From assembly GCA_025210485.1 (NCBI GenBank), contig JAOARN010000044.1, positions 1 through 64,000 of the forward strand: a stretch of 64,000 nucleotides of DNA, given 5' to 3'. Both the position numbers and the translations under genes were made by a program. The stretch comes from Marinifilaceae bacterium (GTDB taxonomy: Bacteria > Bacteroidota > Bacteroidia > Bacteroidales > Marinifilaceae). The notes beneath the pieces were generated by a model that saw nothing but the letters and a program-made list of their open reading frames with translations, did no database searches and was not told the DNA's origin. Positions 54,957 to 63,680 of this stretch are shown in pieces (the stretch's first letter is position 1; every line of letters starts with the position of its first letter).

Positions 54957-57080
54957 ATGGCAACATTACAGAAAATACGTAACAGAGGAATGTTAATAGG
55001 TATCATTATTGGTGGTGCCCTATTCGCTTTTATCGCAGGCGACTTTATAAAATCTAGTACATCATTTTTAAGAGGTTCTAGAAATGAATTGGCAGAAATA
55101 GCTGGTGAAAGCATTAGTATTACAGATTTTCAACTTGAATTGCAAAAGCAAATTGAAGTTACAAGAAGAATGACCCAACAATCTCCAACAAGTGAGCAAG
55201 AAAAAAGACAAAGAGAGCAACTATGGAATACTAAAGTTGACGAAATTGTTATGGGTAATGAATATGCAGAGCTAGGAATTAATGTAAGTTCAGACGAATT
55301 ATCAAATATGGTATATGGCGACGACATGAATCCTGTTATACGCCAATTATTCAGAAATGAAGCAGGTATAGTTGATAAAGATTTTGTTAAGAAAACTTTA
55401 AAACAACTTATGGAATCACCTGATGGAACTCCACAAAAAGAATACTGGTTAACCATTGAAAAATCACTTACTTCACAACGCAAACTCGAGAAGTATAATA
55501 CTTTATTGAATAAAGGTTTATCAATGCCTCTTGCCATGGCTGAAAAAATAGCTGAAATAGGTTCTAAAAAAATCGACTTTAACTACATTCAACTTAAATA
55601 TAGCAATATTGCTGATTCTACCGTAAATGTATCACAAGCTGACATCAAAAAATATTATGATGCTCACAAAGACTTATTTAAACAAGATGAGTCAAGAAGA
55701 ATTGAATACATCGAATTTGATGTTATTCCTTCGGTTGATGACTACAAAGCAACTAAAGAATACACAACTAGCTTGATTGAAGATTTCAAAAAAGAAACTA
55801 AAATCAAACAATTTGTTGATTTAAACTCAGACAAAAAGTTCGACCCATACTACTACGCTAAAGACGAAAACACAAACAAAGAATTAGACCAATTTGCATT
55901 TACTGCAAAAGTAGGTGATGTTTTTGGTCCTTATGAAAAAGGAGATTCTTATTTTATTGCAAAACTAAATGATGTTAAATATATGGCTGACTCAGTAAAA
56001 GTTAGACATATACTTGTAAGACCAGTGAATGGTGATAAAAAAGCAACAGAAAATAGAGCCGACAGTCTTTTAAATATAATCAAAAAAGGTTCTGATTTTG
56101 CTAAAGTAGCTAGAACTAATTCTGCCGATCAACAATCTGCTGTAAATGGCGGTGACTTAGGATGGTTACAACAAAGAAGCCCAATGGTTCCTGAGTTTAT
56201 TGCAGCTGTTTTTGATATGAGTAACAAAGAAGTTAGAAAAGTTGAATCGCCATACGGTATTCACTTAATTCAGGTTGTTAAGCAAAGTAAAAACATCAAA
56301 AAAGCTCAATTAGCAATTATTGAAAAAGAAGTTATTGCGAGTCAAAAAACCGTTCAAGAACAATATGCTAAAGCTAGAAAATTTGCTGGCGAGAATTTAG
56401 ATCAAAATAAATTTCAAGAATCAGCTTCAAAACAGAAACTTCAAAGAAGAATTGCCGAACTAAAAAGAGATTCAAAATTAGTTAACAATATCGAAAACTC
56501 ACGTTCTATTATCAGAATGGCTTTCAAGGCTGAGGAAATTGGTAAATTATTATTTGATGGAAACCAATCAGCTGTATTTGATTTAGGAAACAAATTTATT
56601 GTAGCTGTTTTATCTGAGATCAACGAAGAAGGTTACTCTCCAGTTAATAAAGTTGCTTCTAGAATCAAAGCTGAGGTAATTAAAGACAAAAAAGGAGAAC
56701 AACTTGCTGCAAAATTAAATTCAGATATCAAAGGTTCTGAAAGTTTAACTTCTGTATCTCAAAAAGCTAAAGCTGAAGTAAAATCAGCATCTGATATAAG
56801 CTTCGCAAGTTTCCATATCCCAGGAATAGGTATTGAGCCAAATCTAATTGGAGCAATCGCAGTTGGAGAAAAAGCTAAGATTTCTAAACCTATAGTAGGA
56901 AATCAAGGAGTATATGTATTCAATATTACAAATGAGAAAAAAGATAATCTTACTAAAGAAAATATTGAAAATATCAAAAACAGAATTGAAAGCAATTACA
57001 TGAGAAGTGTAATGTTTAGCGCTGTTAATGCCTTGAAAGAAAACGCTAATATTGTAGACAATAGATATAAATTCTTTTAA
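54957..57080 (+). CDS. PpiD-like periplasmic foldase (SurA_N and PPIC domains)
   Basis: A 707-residue membrane-anchored foldase. One N-terminal helix (residues 10-30, RGMLIGIIIGGALFAFIAGDF) is followed by a SurA_N-type chaperone region. A parvulin (PPIC) domain lies at about 345-440: VKVRHILVRP, ADSLLNIIKKGSDFAKVA, GGDLGWLQQRSP and PYGIHLIQVV. A second, weaker parvulin-like part (about 590-700) follows. In E. coli PpiD acts next to the Sec translocon and helps fold exported proteins. The size and layout fit the long Bacteroidota version. A terminator lies downstream. Confidence 0.93.
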   Translation: MATLQKIRNRGMLIGIIIGGALFAFIAGDFIKSSTSFLRGSRNELAEIAGESISITDFQLELQKQIEVTRRMTQQSPTSEQEKRQREQLWNTKVDEIVMGNEYAELGINVSSDELSNMVYGDDMNPVIRQLFRNEAGIVDKDFVKKTLKQLMESPDGTPQKEYWLTIEKSLTSQRKLEKYNTLLNKGLSMPLAMAEKIAEIGSKKIDFNYIQLKYSNIADSTVNVSQADIKKYYDAHKDLFKQDESRRIEYIEFDVIPSVDDYKATKEYTTSLIEDFKKETKIKQFVDLNSDKKFDPYYYAKDENTNKELDQFAFTAKVGDVFGPYEKGDSYFIAKLNDVKYMADSVKVRHILVRPVNGDKKATENRADSLLNIIKKGSDFAKVARTNSADQQSAVNGGDLGWLQQRSPMVPEFIAAVFDMSNKEVRKVESPYGIHLIQVVKQSKNIKKAQLAIIEKEVIASQKTVQEQYAKARKFAGENLDQNKFQESASKQKLQRRIAELKRDSKLVNNIENSRSIIRMAFKAEEIGKLLFDGNQSAVFDLGNKFIVAVLSEINEEGYSPVNKVASRIKAEVIKDKKGEQLAAKLNSDIKGSESLTSVSQKAKAEVKSASDISFASFHIPGIGIEPNLIGAIAVGEKAKISKPIVGNQGVYVFNITNEKKDNLTKENIENIKNRIESNYMRSVMFSAVNALKENANIVDNRYKFF

Positions 57081-57103
57081 TCTATATCTGGAAAAAATAT
57101 TCT

Positions 57104-57136
57104 TAAAGAGCGGAATTTTTATTCCGCTCTTTTCTT
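57104..57136 (+). terminator. Intrinsic terminator after the foldase gene
   Basis: AAAGAGCGGAA and TTCCGCTCTTT pair with a short loop and are followed by T. It ends about 15 bases before the tatD start. Confidence 0.9.
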
Positions 57137-57149
57137 ATATAATAGACTT

Positions 57150-57929
57150 ATGTACTTAATAGATTCACACTCCCACATCTACTTAGATGAGTTTAAAGAC
57201 AATATTGCGGAAGTAATAGATAGAGCAAAAGCAAACGATATCAAGAAGATTTTACTCCCTAATATTGATAGCAATTCGATAAAACAAATCGACAAACTAG
57301 TATCTCTATATCCTGATATCTGTCTCCCAATGATGGGGATTCATCCCTGTTACATTGAAAGCAACTATAAAAATGAATTGGAGCATGCCGAAAATTGGTT
57401 AAGCCAAAATAAGGCTATTGCAATTGGAGAAATAGGAATAGACCTATATTGGGAAAAGAAATATATAAAAGAACAAAAAGAAGCCTTCGATTACCAAATA
57501 GAACTGGCAAAAAAACACAATATACCAGTAGTAGTTCACTGCAGAGATGCATTTAATGAGATATTCGATGTACTGCAAACACATAAGCAGAATCTACCTA
57601 CAGGAGTACTACATAGTTTTACTGGAGAATACCAAGATGCCAAAAAACTACTAGACATGGGATTCAATATAGGTGTAAACGGCATTGTTAGTTTTAAAAA
57701 ATCACATCTACCTGAAGTTTTAAAAAAAATTCCTTATAGAGAAATATTAATTGAAACAGATTCACCATACCTAGCCCCTGTACCAAAGCGAGGAAAAAGA
57801 AATGAAAGTTCGTATTTAATTTACACTTTTAAATTTTTAGCTGAATTGTACAAAATTGATGAAGACAAACTAAAAAAAATCATTTTTAATACGACAAATA
57901 GGTTATTTAAATTAAATATAAGTGAATAA
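57150..57929 (+). CDS. tatD: TatD-family metal-dependent hydrolase
   Basis: A 259-residue TIM-barrel hydrolase. Metal ligands are visible: HSH near residues 7-9 (IDSHSHIY), Glu in IGEIGIDLYW near 92-101, His in VVHCRDAF near 128-135, His in LHSFTGEYQ near 154-162 and Asp in IETDSPYLAP near 204-213. TatD proteins are DNases or deacylases with roles in DNA repair and quality control. Length is normal. It starts right after the terminator of the foldase gene, so it must have its own promoter within it or be read through. Confidence 0.94.
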   Translation: MYLIDSHSHIYLDEFKDNIAEVIDRAKANDIKKILLPNIDSNSIKQIDKLVSLYPDICLPMMGIHPCYIESNYKNELEHAENWLSQNKAIAIGEIGIDLYWEKKYIKEQKEAFDYQIELAKKHNIPVVVHCRDAFNEIFDVLQTHKQNLPTGVLHSFTGEYQDAKKLLDMGFNIGVNGIVSFKKSHLPEVLKKIPYREILIETDSPYLAPVPKRGKRNESSYLIYTFKFLAELYKIDEDKLKKIIFNTTNRLFKLNISE

Positions 57930-58007
57930 TTAAAATATTATCACTATAATTGAGGAAAATTTAGTGAGTATATTTTTATTCTAATTTAAACATCGAGTGA
58001 TGTGTGA

Positions 58008-58057
58008 ATAATAGAAGAAAATATGCTAAATATTGTCTTCTATCATTCTTTTTTTAA
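58008..58057 (+). terminator. Probable terminator after tatD
   Basis: ATAGAAGA (58011-58018) and TCTTCTAT (58036-58043) pair, with a T-rich run just after. Confidence 0.65.
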
Positions 58058-58140
58058 TATTTAGTAAACCAAAGTAGTTTATAATAATGGTAAAAAAGAT
58101 TCTTTAGAAGATTTTACTTGTTTTATAAACTATATTTTTA

Positions 58141-58167
58141 GTTGATTTTAAGCCAATTAAAATCAAC
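58141..58167. promoter_or_regulatory. Perfect 11-bp inverted repeat upstream of ansA
   Basis: GTTGATTTTAA (58141-58151), five bases, then TTAAAATCAAC (58157-58167), ending 17 bases before the ansA ATG. It could be an operator or a 5' UTR hairpin. Confidence 0.6.
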
Positions 58168-58184
58168 CTTATTTTGAATACAGT

Positions 58185-59219
58185 ATGTGCGAAAAAAAAT
58201 CAATATTACTTATCTACACTGGAGGAACTATAGGTATGGTTGTTGACAACCTAACTGGTTCGCTAGTCCCTTTTGATTTTGATCAAATAGTAAAACAAGT
58301 ACCAGAGTTAAATATGTTTGACTATGTGATTGATTCTGTGACATTCGATCCCTTGATTGATTCTTCAAACGTAGAACCTAAACTATGGAAAGAGCTCGCT
58401 GGAATAATAAGCAAAAACTATAATGATTATTGTGGCTTTGTAATCTTACATGGAACAGATACCATGTCATACACGGCATCAGCACTTAGTTTTATGCTTC
58501 AAAACCTTGACAAACCAGTTGTTTTAACAGGGTCACAACTACCTATAGGAAAAATCCGAACAGATGGTAAAGAAAACCTAATCACAGCAGTTGAAATTGC
58601 AGCAGCATATGATGAAAACAACAATGCCTTAGTACCTGAGGTAAGTATAATTTTTCAAGATTCGCTTTATCGAGGAAACAGAACAACAAAAAGCGATTCA
58701 GAAAATTTTGATGCATTCCACTCTTACAACTATCCGAGTTTAGCAAAAGTAGGAATCAATATAAATTATAATAGAAAAAACATATCGTACCCTAGTGAAA
58801 AGCAAGATTTTTTTATAGAAGACAAGCTTGACAACAATATTGCTATACTAAAAATGTTTCCAGGTATCAGCAAAAACACAATAGAGGCTGTATTAAATAT
58901 TCCAGACCTAAAAGGAGTAATAATTGAGACCTACGGTGCAGGAAATGCACCAACCCACAAATGGCTATTGGAATTAATCTCAAAAGCTATAGAGAGAGGA
59001 ATACTAGTAATGAATGTAACACAATGTGCAGCTGGAAAGGTAGAGATGGGTTTATACGAAACTAGTAGGGAATTGCTTGAGATGGGAGTTGTATGTGGAA
59101 AAGATATAACAACAGAAGCGGCAGTTGCAAAAATGATGTATGTATTAGGCAAGGAAATGGATTATGAACAAAGTGTATTCACATTAAATAAACCATTAAA
59201 AGGCGAAATAAGCGCTTAA
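58185..59219 (+). CDS. ansA: Type I L-asparaginase
   Basis: A 344-residue cytoplasmic asparaginase. The first catalytic Thr is in YTGGTIGMV near residues 11-19; the second is in HGTDTMSYTASALSFML near 91-107, followed by VLTGSQLP near 115-122. No signal peptide, which fits type I. It hydrolyses asparagine to aspartate and ammonia. The product could feed the Asp-family pathway, but nothing links it directly to the methionine operon. A perfect inverted repeat lies just upstream. Confidence 0.94.
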   Translation: MCEKKSILLIYTGGTIGMVVDNLTGSLVPFDFDQIVKQVPELNMFDYVIDSVTFDPLIDSSNVEPKLWKELAGIISKNYNDYCGFVILHGTDTMSYTASALSFMLQNLDKPVVLTGSQLPIGKIRTDGKENLITAVEIAAAYDENNNALVPEVSIIFQDSLYRGNRTTKSDSENFDAFHSYNYPSLAKVGININYNRKNISYPSEKQDFFIEDKLDNNIAILKMFPGISKNTIEAVLNIPDLKGVIIETYGAGNAPTHKWLLELISKAIERGILVMNVTQCAAGKVEMGLYETSRELLEMGVVCGKDITTEAAVAKMMYVLGKEMDYEQSVFTLNKPLKGEISA

Positions 59220-59429
59220 GTTGCTTTTTTTTTATCATTTTTTTTGTAATTTGGTGCACTGTTTAAAATACTGATGATACTAATATTTATTTATTTGAAT
59301 AGATTCATCAAATTTGACATATTAATATTTTATTGATAAATAAAAAATATTAATTTTAGGACAAACATTAAGAAAAATCGTTTTAATTGTAAAAAATAAA
59401 ATTCGTTAATTAAAATTTGAAAACAGACT

Positions 59430-60248
59430 ATGAAAAAGTTATTTGCATTTATAGCAGTTATTGGGATGCTGAATTTTGGTGCATCTTTGAATCTTATGGC
59501 ACAAGACGAAACTGCTGATCAAGCAGCTGAAACTACACAAGTTGAAGAGACTACTGCAGAAGAGAATGTAGCTTCAGAAGAAGCAGCTCCAGCAGAGCAA
59601 GAAGTAATCAAAAGTACTTCATTCCATAAAGTTGTTAAGAAACAATTTATTCAAGGTGGTGCAATGTTTATGAGTTTCGTATTATTAGCACTTATCTTAG
59701 GTTTAGCACTTTCAATTGAAAGAATTATTTACTTAAACTTATCTGCTACTAACACTAAAAAATTAATTGCTGAATTAGAAGAAGCATTAAACAATGGTGG
59801 TGTTGAAGCAGCTAAAGAATTATGTCGTAACAAAAGAGGACCTGTTGCTAGTATTTTCTATCAAGGTTTAGATCGTGTTGACGAAGGTATCGAAGTGGTT
59901 GAAAAATCAGTTGTATCTTACGGTTCAGTACAAATGGGTCTATTAGAAAAAGGATTATCTTGGATTGGTTTGATGATTGGTTTGGCTCCTATGTTAGGTT
60001 TCATGGGTACAGTAATCGGTATGATTTCTGCGTTCGACTCAATTCAGTCTATGGGTACTATCTCTCCTGCTGCTGTAGCTGGTGGTATTAAAATTGCACT
60101 TATTACAACAGTATCTGGTCTTATCGTTGCGATGATTCTACAGGTATTCTATAACTATTGTACTGCTAAGGTTGATAGCATCGTTAACAAAATGGAAGAT
60201 GCTTCTATCTCATTATTAGATATCCTTGTAAAATACAATAATAAATAA
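59430..60248 (+). CDS. ExbB/TolQ-family proton channel with N-terminal extension
   Basis: A 272-residue protein. An N-terminal signal-like segment (about 1-24, LMAQ) is followed by an acidic, Ala/Glu/Thr-rich linker (25-62) and then the channel domain. The first helix is at about 76-100 (MFMSFVLLALILGLALSIERI); the paired channel helices are at 170-200 (GLSWIGLMIGLAPMLGFMGT) and 215-245. The extended N-terminus is common in Bacteroidota members. It is the first gene of a four-gene operon with a small membrane protein and two ExbD proteins, probably a second energising motor beside the one at 8442-10504. Confidence 0.92.
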   Translation: MKKLFAFIAVIGMLNFGASLNLMAQDETADQAAETTQVEETTAEENVASEEAAPAEQEVIKSTSFHKVVKKQFIQGGAMFMSFVLLALILGLALSIERIIYLNLSATNTKKLIAELEEALNNGGVEAAKELCRNKRGPVASIFYQGLDRVDEGIEVVEKSVVSYGSVQMGLLEKGLSWIGLMIGLAPMLGFMGTVIGMISAFDSIQSMGTISPAAVAGGIKIALITTVSGLIVAMILQVFYNYCTAKVDSIVNKMEDASISLLDILVKYNNK

Positions 60249-60261
60249 TTAGAATAAGATT

Positions 60262-60708
60262 ATGACAAATTTAAGTAAATTATTAGATATACTCACATTT
60301 GTATTAATTGGACTATCAGTAATATTTATGGGGATATTCTATTTCGGAGGAGAGATTCCTGATCAAGCTCACGAAACCCCAGTATACACTGACTTAGTAT
60401 TACATTGGACAAAAGCATTATTCTTTGTTGCTGTAGGTCTTTCTGTAATTTTCCCAATTGTACAATTGGTGATGAATCCAAAAGGAGCAATTAAAAGCCT
60501 TCTTGGTGTGTTTGGTTTAGCTGTTATCATTGGTATTTCATATGCAATTTCTGATGGTACTCTTTTAAATCTTCCTGGTTATACCGGTACTGATAATGTT
60601 TATGGCACATTAAAATTTGCTGATACAGTATTATATACTATGTATATCTTAGGTTTCGGTGCTATTTTATCAATAGCTGTTACTGAAGCTATCCGTGCAT
60701 TCAGATAG
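60262..60708 (+). CDS. Four-helix membrane protein of the Exb operon
   Basis: A 148-residue protein with about four hydrophobic segments (residues 8-30, 48-70, 75-97 and 120-142). No named family recognised. It lies 13 bases after the ExbB gene and 46 before the first ExbD gene. Such a small membrane protein between exbB and exbD is a feature I associate with Bacteroidota operons of this type; its role is unknown. Confidence 0.72.
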   Translation: MTNLSKLLDILTFVLIGLSVIFMGIFYFGGEIPDQAHETPVYTDLVLHWTKALFFVAVGLSVIFPIVQLVMNPKGAIKSLLGVFGLAVIIGISYAISDGTLLNLPGYTGTDNVYGTLKFADTVLYTMYILGFGAILSIAVTEAIRAFR

Positions 60709-60754
60709 TAGAGGAATTTGAAAAAAATCAAACAACAATTAAGAAAAAAATATT

Positions 60755-61333
60755 ATGGCGAAAAAGAAATTACCAGAAATTAATTCTAGTTCGATGGCCG
60801 ATATTGCTTTCTTGTTGCTTATTTTCTTCCTTGTATCAACTACTATGGATGTAGATACAGGTATCTATAAAAAGCTACCTCCGATGCCGGAAGAAGAAAA
60901 TACAACTGAACCAAAAGTGAAAAAACGTAATGTTCTTGCAATTTTGGTTAACCGTAACAATGAGCTATTGGTTAATGGTGAGCTTCTTGATATTTCTCAA
61001 TTAAGAGAGAAGACTAAAGAGTTCATCTTGAACCCTAACGACGATAAAGATTTGCCTGAAAAAGTAATTAAGGAAGTTCCATTCTTTGGTAGAGTGAGAG
61101 TTTCTAAAGGACTTGTTTCATTGCAAAACGACCGTGGTACTAGCTATGAAACCTATATTAAGGTGCAAGATGAGCTTGCAATAGCTGGGCGTGAACTTAA
61201 AGATCTAAAAGCTATGGCTCAATTCGGTAAGAAATATGAAGATCTTAACGATGAACAGCAAGAGGCAGTTAGAAAATATGTTCCAATGCAAATTTCAGAA
61301 GCTGAACCAAAAAATGTAGGAGGGCGTAAATAA
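60755..61333 (+). CDS. ExbD/TolR-family protein (first)
   Basis: A 192-residue ExbD. Its one helix is SSMADIAFLLLIFFLVSTTM near residues 11-30 with the proton-carrying Asp at 15. The periplasmic part is longer than usual (about 150 residues), with VLAILVNRNNELLVNGELLD near 55-75 and a central charged loop. The stop codon overlaps the next ExbD start (TAATG). It works with the ExbB at 59430. Confidence 0.9.
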   Translation: MAKKKLPEINSSSMADIAFLLLIFFLVSTTMDVDTGIYKKLPPMPEEENTTEPKVKKRNVLAILVNRNNELLVNGELLDISQLREKTKEFILNPNDDKDLPEKVIKEVPFFGRVRVSKGLVSLQNDRGTSYETYIKVQDELAIAGRELKDLKAMAQFGKKYEDLNDEQQEAVRKYVPMQISEAEPKNVGGRK

Positions 61334-61806
61334 TGGGAAAATTTAAAAAAGACGGTGGTAAGGAATTACCTGAGATTTCAACCGCATCACTTCCAGATAT
61401 CGTATTTATGCTTCTTTTCTTCTTTATGGTTAGTACAACTCTTAGAGATGTTGAAATGAATGTTGAAATTGCTGTTCCTGGAGCAAATGAAATTGTTAAA
61501 CTTGAAAAGAAAGACTTAGTAAGTAATATTTTTGTTGGGGTTCCTATGCAGAAATTCCGCAAAACTTTCGGTACTGAGCCTAGAATTCAGTTAAATGACA
61601 AGTTTGCTACAGTAGATGACATACAAGCATTTATTGCTGCTGAACGTGAGTCACGTAAAGAGGAAGTTCGTAATAAGCTTATTACATCGCTTAAAGTTGA
61701 TAAAAAGACCAAAATGGGTATTATTATCGATATTAAGCAAGAGTTAAGAAAAGCAAGTGCACTTAAATTAAATTACTCTGCAGGGGCTGCTGCTCCAAGT
61801 AATTAA
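61333..61806 (+). CDS. ExbD/TolR-family protein (second)
   Basis: A 157-residue ExbD paralog with helix ASLPDIVFMLLFFFMVSTTL near residues 17-36 and Asp at 21. The periplasmic part includes NIFVGVPM, then LKVDKKTKMGIIIDIKQELRKASAL near the end. It overlaps the first ExbD gene by one base. Two ExbD proteins in one operon suggest a hetero-oligomeric motor. A strong terminator ends the operon. Confidence 0.9.
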   Translation: MGKFKKDGGKELPEISTASLPDIVFMLLFFFMVSTTLRDVEMNVEIAVPGANEIVKLEKKDLVSNIFVGVPMQKFRKTFGTEPRIQLNDKFATVDDIQAFIAAERESRKEEVRNKLITSLKVDKKTKMGIIIDIKQELRKASALKLNYSAGAAAPSN

Positions 61807-61827
61807 TCGTGCTCTCGATATACGATA

Positions 61828-61864
61828 CAAAAAAGAGGAACCTTTAAAGGTTCCTCTTTTTTTG
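61828..61864 (+). terminator. Intrinsic terminator of the second Exb operon
   Basis: A 30-bp perfect palindrome (AAAAGAGGAACCTTT followed by its reverse complement, 61831-61860), with T run after it. Confidence 0.95.
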
Positions 61865-61924
61865 TTTAATAAAGTATTGGATAGATATAAAATGAATCAG
61901 TATTACTACAGGGTGCTTTTAATT

Positions 61925-62465
61925 TAAAAAATATTTATTAATGTTTATTTCAGGCTTACAGCCTTTTTTTTCTATAGCAAAGCCCAATGCGGCGCATTGG
62001 GCTTTGCTATAGATACCTTTCAGGCAAGATAAATTAATTTCTAATAAAGCATAGATTGAGACTGGCTTATATATATCTTACAGACAAGGTATATGAATTA
62101 TTATTTTCAGATTGAAAACTATATTCACAAAAAACAATTCATTGGGCTTTGTGGCATATACCTTTTTAGGCAAAAAAAATCAATTTCCGATAAAACATTG
62201 TATCCGACTGTGTTTTTAGGCAAGATATAGATTGTTATTATTTCTTTTTATTACAGCTTTTACTGAAAAGCTCTTGCTATATACATATCAGTCAATATTT
62301 TAAACTTATAATATTATAGTTTCGAAATTCCCTAACAATAATATCTTTACCCTTTTTTACTTCTACCAGAAATATTTCGTTCGTAATATGACTTACATCT
62401 TTTATTGTAGATATTAATTATAATATATGCATAATTTTATGTACACCTATTATTTAAACTGATCA
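61925..62465. repeat. Second island of dispersed repeats
   Basis: It has the TTATTTCAGGCTTACAGC block at about 61945, a 19-bp palindrome at 61972-62012, a half copy of the palindrome (ATTGGGCTTTG at about 62141) and a tail (about 62296-62462) that matches 37320-37475. Non-coding. See the first island at 36722. Confidence 0.75.
61972..62012. repeat. Perfect 19-bp inverted repeat, REP-like
   Basis: CTATAGCAAAGCCCAATGC, three bases, then its exact reverse complement. It shares AAGCCCAATG with the palindrome at 37266, but the outer arms differ by paired changes. Confidence 0.9.
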
Positions 62466-62512
62466 TAAAACTGTATGCGCAATTTGAGTGTCTTTTAAAA
62501 TACTATTCAAAT

Positions 62513-62812
62513 TTATCGCTGAAATTTCACTTGTATACTGAAGAATTTAACTACAAATAAACATGCTGCAATTATATCTATTGGGGTCCATGAAGATTTA
62601 TCAGATAGATATACTGGCATAATTGGATTAAATATAATCCCCACCAATGCAAAAGCAAATATCCAAAAATTAATACCCTTTCTAAATTCTGTAAAAACAA
62701 GAACTATAGCTCCAATACTAACAATTATTCTCATTATAGAATAATATGCTATTGGTAAATTAAAAATTGCAATTATAAGCATTGCAGCACAAACAAGTAG
62801 GAGTATTCTCAT
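62513..62812 (-). CDS. Small membrane protein, about four helices
   Basis: A 99-residue protein with about four hydrophobic segments (residues 2-22, 26-44, 48-70 and 77-95). I do not firmly recognise the family; it looks like the small DUF-type membrane proteins of Bacteroidota (possibly DUF6804). It follows the DUF6122-like gene by 54 bases on the same strand. Function unknown. Confidence 0.62.
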   Translation of the reverse strand: MRILLLVCAAMLIIAIFNLPIAYYSIMRIIVSIGAIVLVFTEFRKGINFWIFAFALVGIIFNPIMPVYLSDKSSWTPIDIIAACLFVVKFFSIQVKFQR

Positions 62813-62866
62813 TATTTTATATTTTTGGTACTAGCCAATATAGATGCAGTTTCTTTTGATCATATA

Positions 62867-63196
62867 CTAAAGACCTCTTAAATGCAGGAACCAATCAAAA
62901 GAATCAGTAAACATATGAAATAAAAGTGCAATAGCCACAATTCTATATGGCTTTGGTAGAAATAACATTAAAACGTAAATAATAATAGCATATATAGAAT
63001 GTAAAGGATGAAAACCAATACTACATCTATTGGGATCAAAAACAGGATTAGCAAATAAGTGATCTAAATCGACTAACATACTAGCCAAAAAGATTAAATA
63101 AACTTTTATGTATTCCTTTCTAAAAAAACACAGAGCTATAAAAAATGGAAAAACTAAATGTAAGAAATAATGTATACAAAAGCTTATACTTATCAT
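62867..63196 (-). CDS. DUF6122-like small membrane protein
   Basis: A 109-residue membrane protein from the ATG at 63196 (MISISFCIHYFLHL). An in-frame start at 63238 would overlap rnhA by about 38 bases, so the later ATG, four bases after the rnhA stop, is preferred. It has about four hydrophobic segments and His/Asp motifs: DLDHLFANPVFDPNRCSIGF with HPLH (about 45-68), and FHMFTDSFDWFLH at the end. This pattern fits the DUF6122 family and resembles membrane-bound metal hydrolases such as YdjM. Probably in one operon with rnhA. Confidence 0.7.
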   Translation of the reverse strand: MISISFCIHYFLHLVFPFFIALCFFRKEYIKVYLIFLASMLVDLDHLFANPVFDPNRCSIGFHPLHSIYAIIIYVLMLFLPKPYRIVAIALLFHMFTDSFDWFLHLRGL

Positions 63197-63200
63197 ACAA

Positions 63201-63677
63201 CTAAAACAATGAATTTTCACCTGAATTGACTTTTTCATAAGCTTTATCTATCAATAGATTATTCTTATTTGAAGCCTCAACAGCTAGTCTGTCAGCTAAT
63301 TCATTACCAGGAATATCAGCATGACCTTTAACCCAAACAAATTTAACATTATGCTTCTCCGATATCTTCTTGTATCTAAGCCAAAGATCTTTGTTTTTTT
63401 TACCTTTAAATTTTTTATTTATCCATGATCCTAACCAATCTTTTTGAATAGTATCAACTACATACTTTGAATCAGAATAAATAGTAACATTACAATTAGG
63501 TTTCTTAAGAGCTTCAAGAGCAACAATAACAGCCAGTAACTCCATTCTATTATTGGTTGTTAGTTGATAACCTTGAGATAATTCTTTCTTATGTTTTCCA
63601 TAAATCAAAACTACCCCATAACCTCCTCTGCCAGGGTTTCCGCTGCATGCACCATCAGTATATACCGTAATATCCAT
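63201..63677 (-). CDS. rnhA: Ribonuclease HI
   Basis: A 158-residue RNase HI. The catalytic acidic residues are visible: Asp in VYTDGACSGNPG near residues 5-16, Glu in NNRMELLAVIVAL near 42-54, Asp in YSDSKYVVDTI near 67-77 and the final Asp in GNELADRLAVEA near 124-135. It removes the RNA strand of RNA-DNA hybrids. The gene lies three bases after the stop of the cyclo-ligase gene and four before the DUF6122-like gene, so a shared transcript is likely. Confidence 0.96.
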   Translation of the reverse strand: MDITVYTDGACSGNPGRGGYGVVLIYGKHKKELSQGYQLTTNNRMELLAVIVALEALKKPNCNVTIYSDSKYVVDTIQKDWLGSWINKKFKGKKNKDLWLRYKKISEKHNVKFVWVKGHADIPGNELADRLAVEASNKNNLLIDKAYEKVNSGENSLF

Positions 63678-63680
63678 TTT

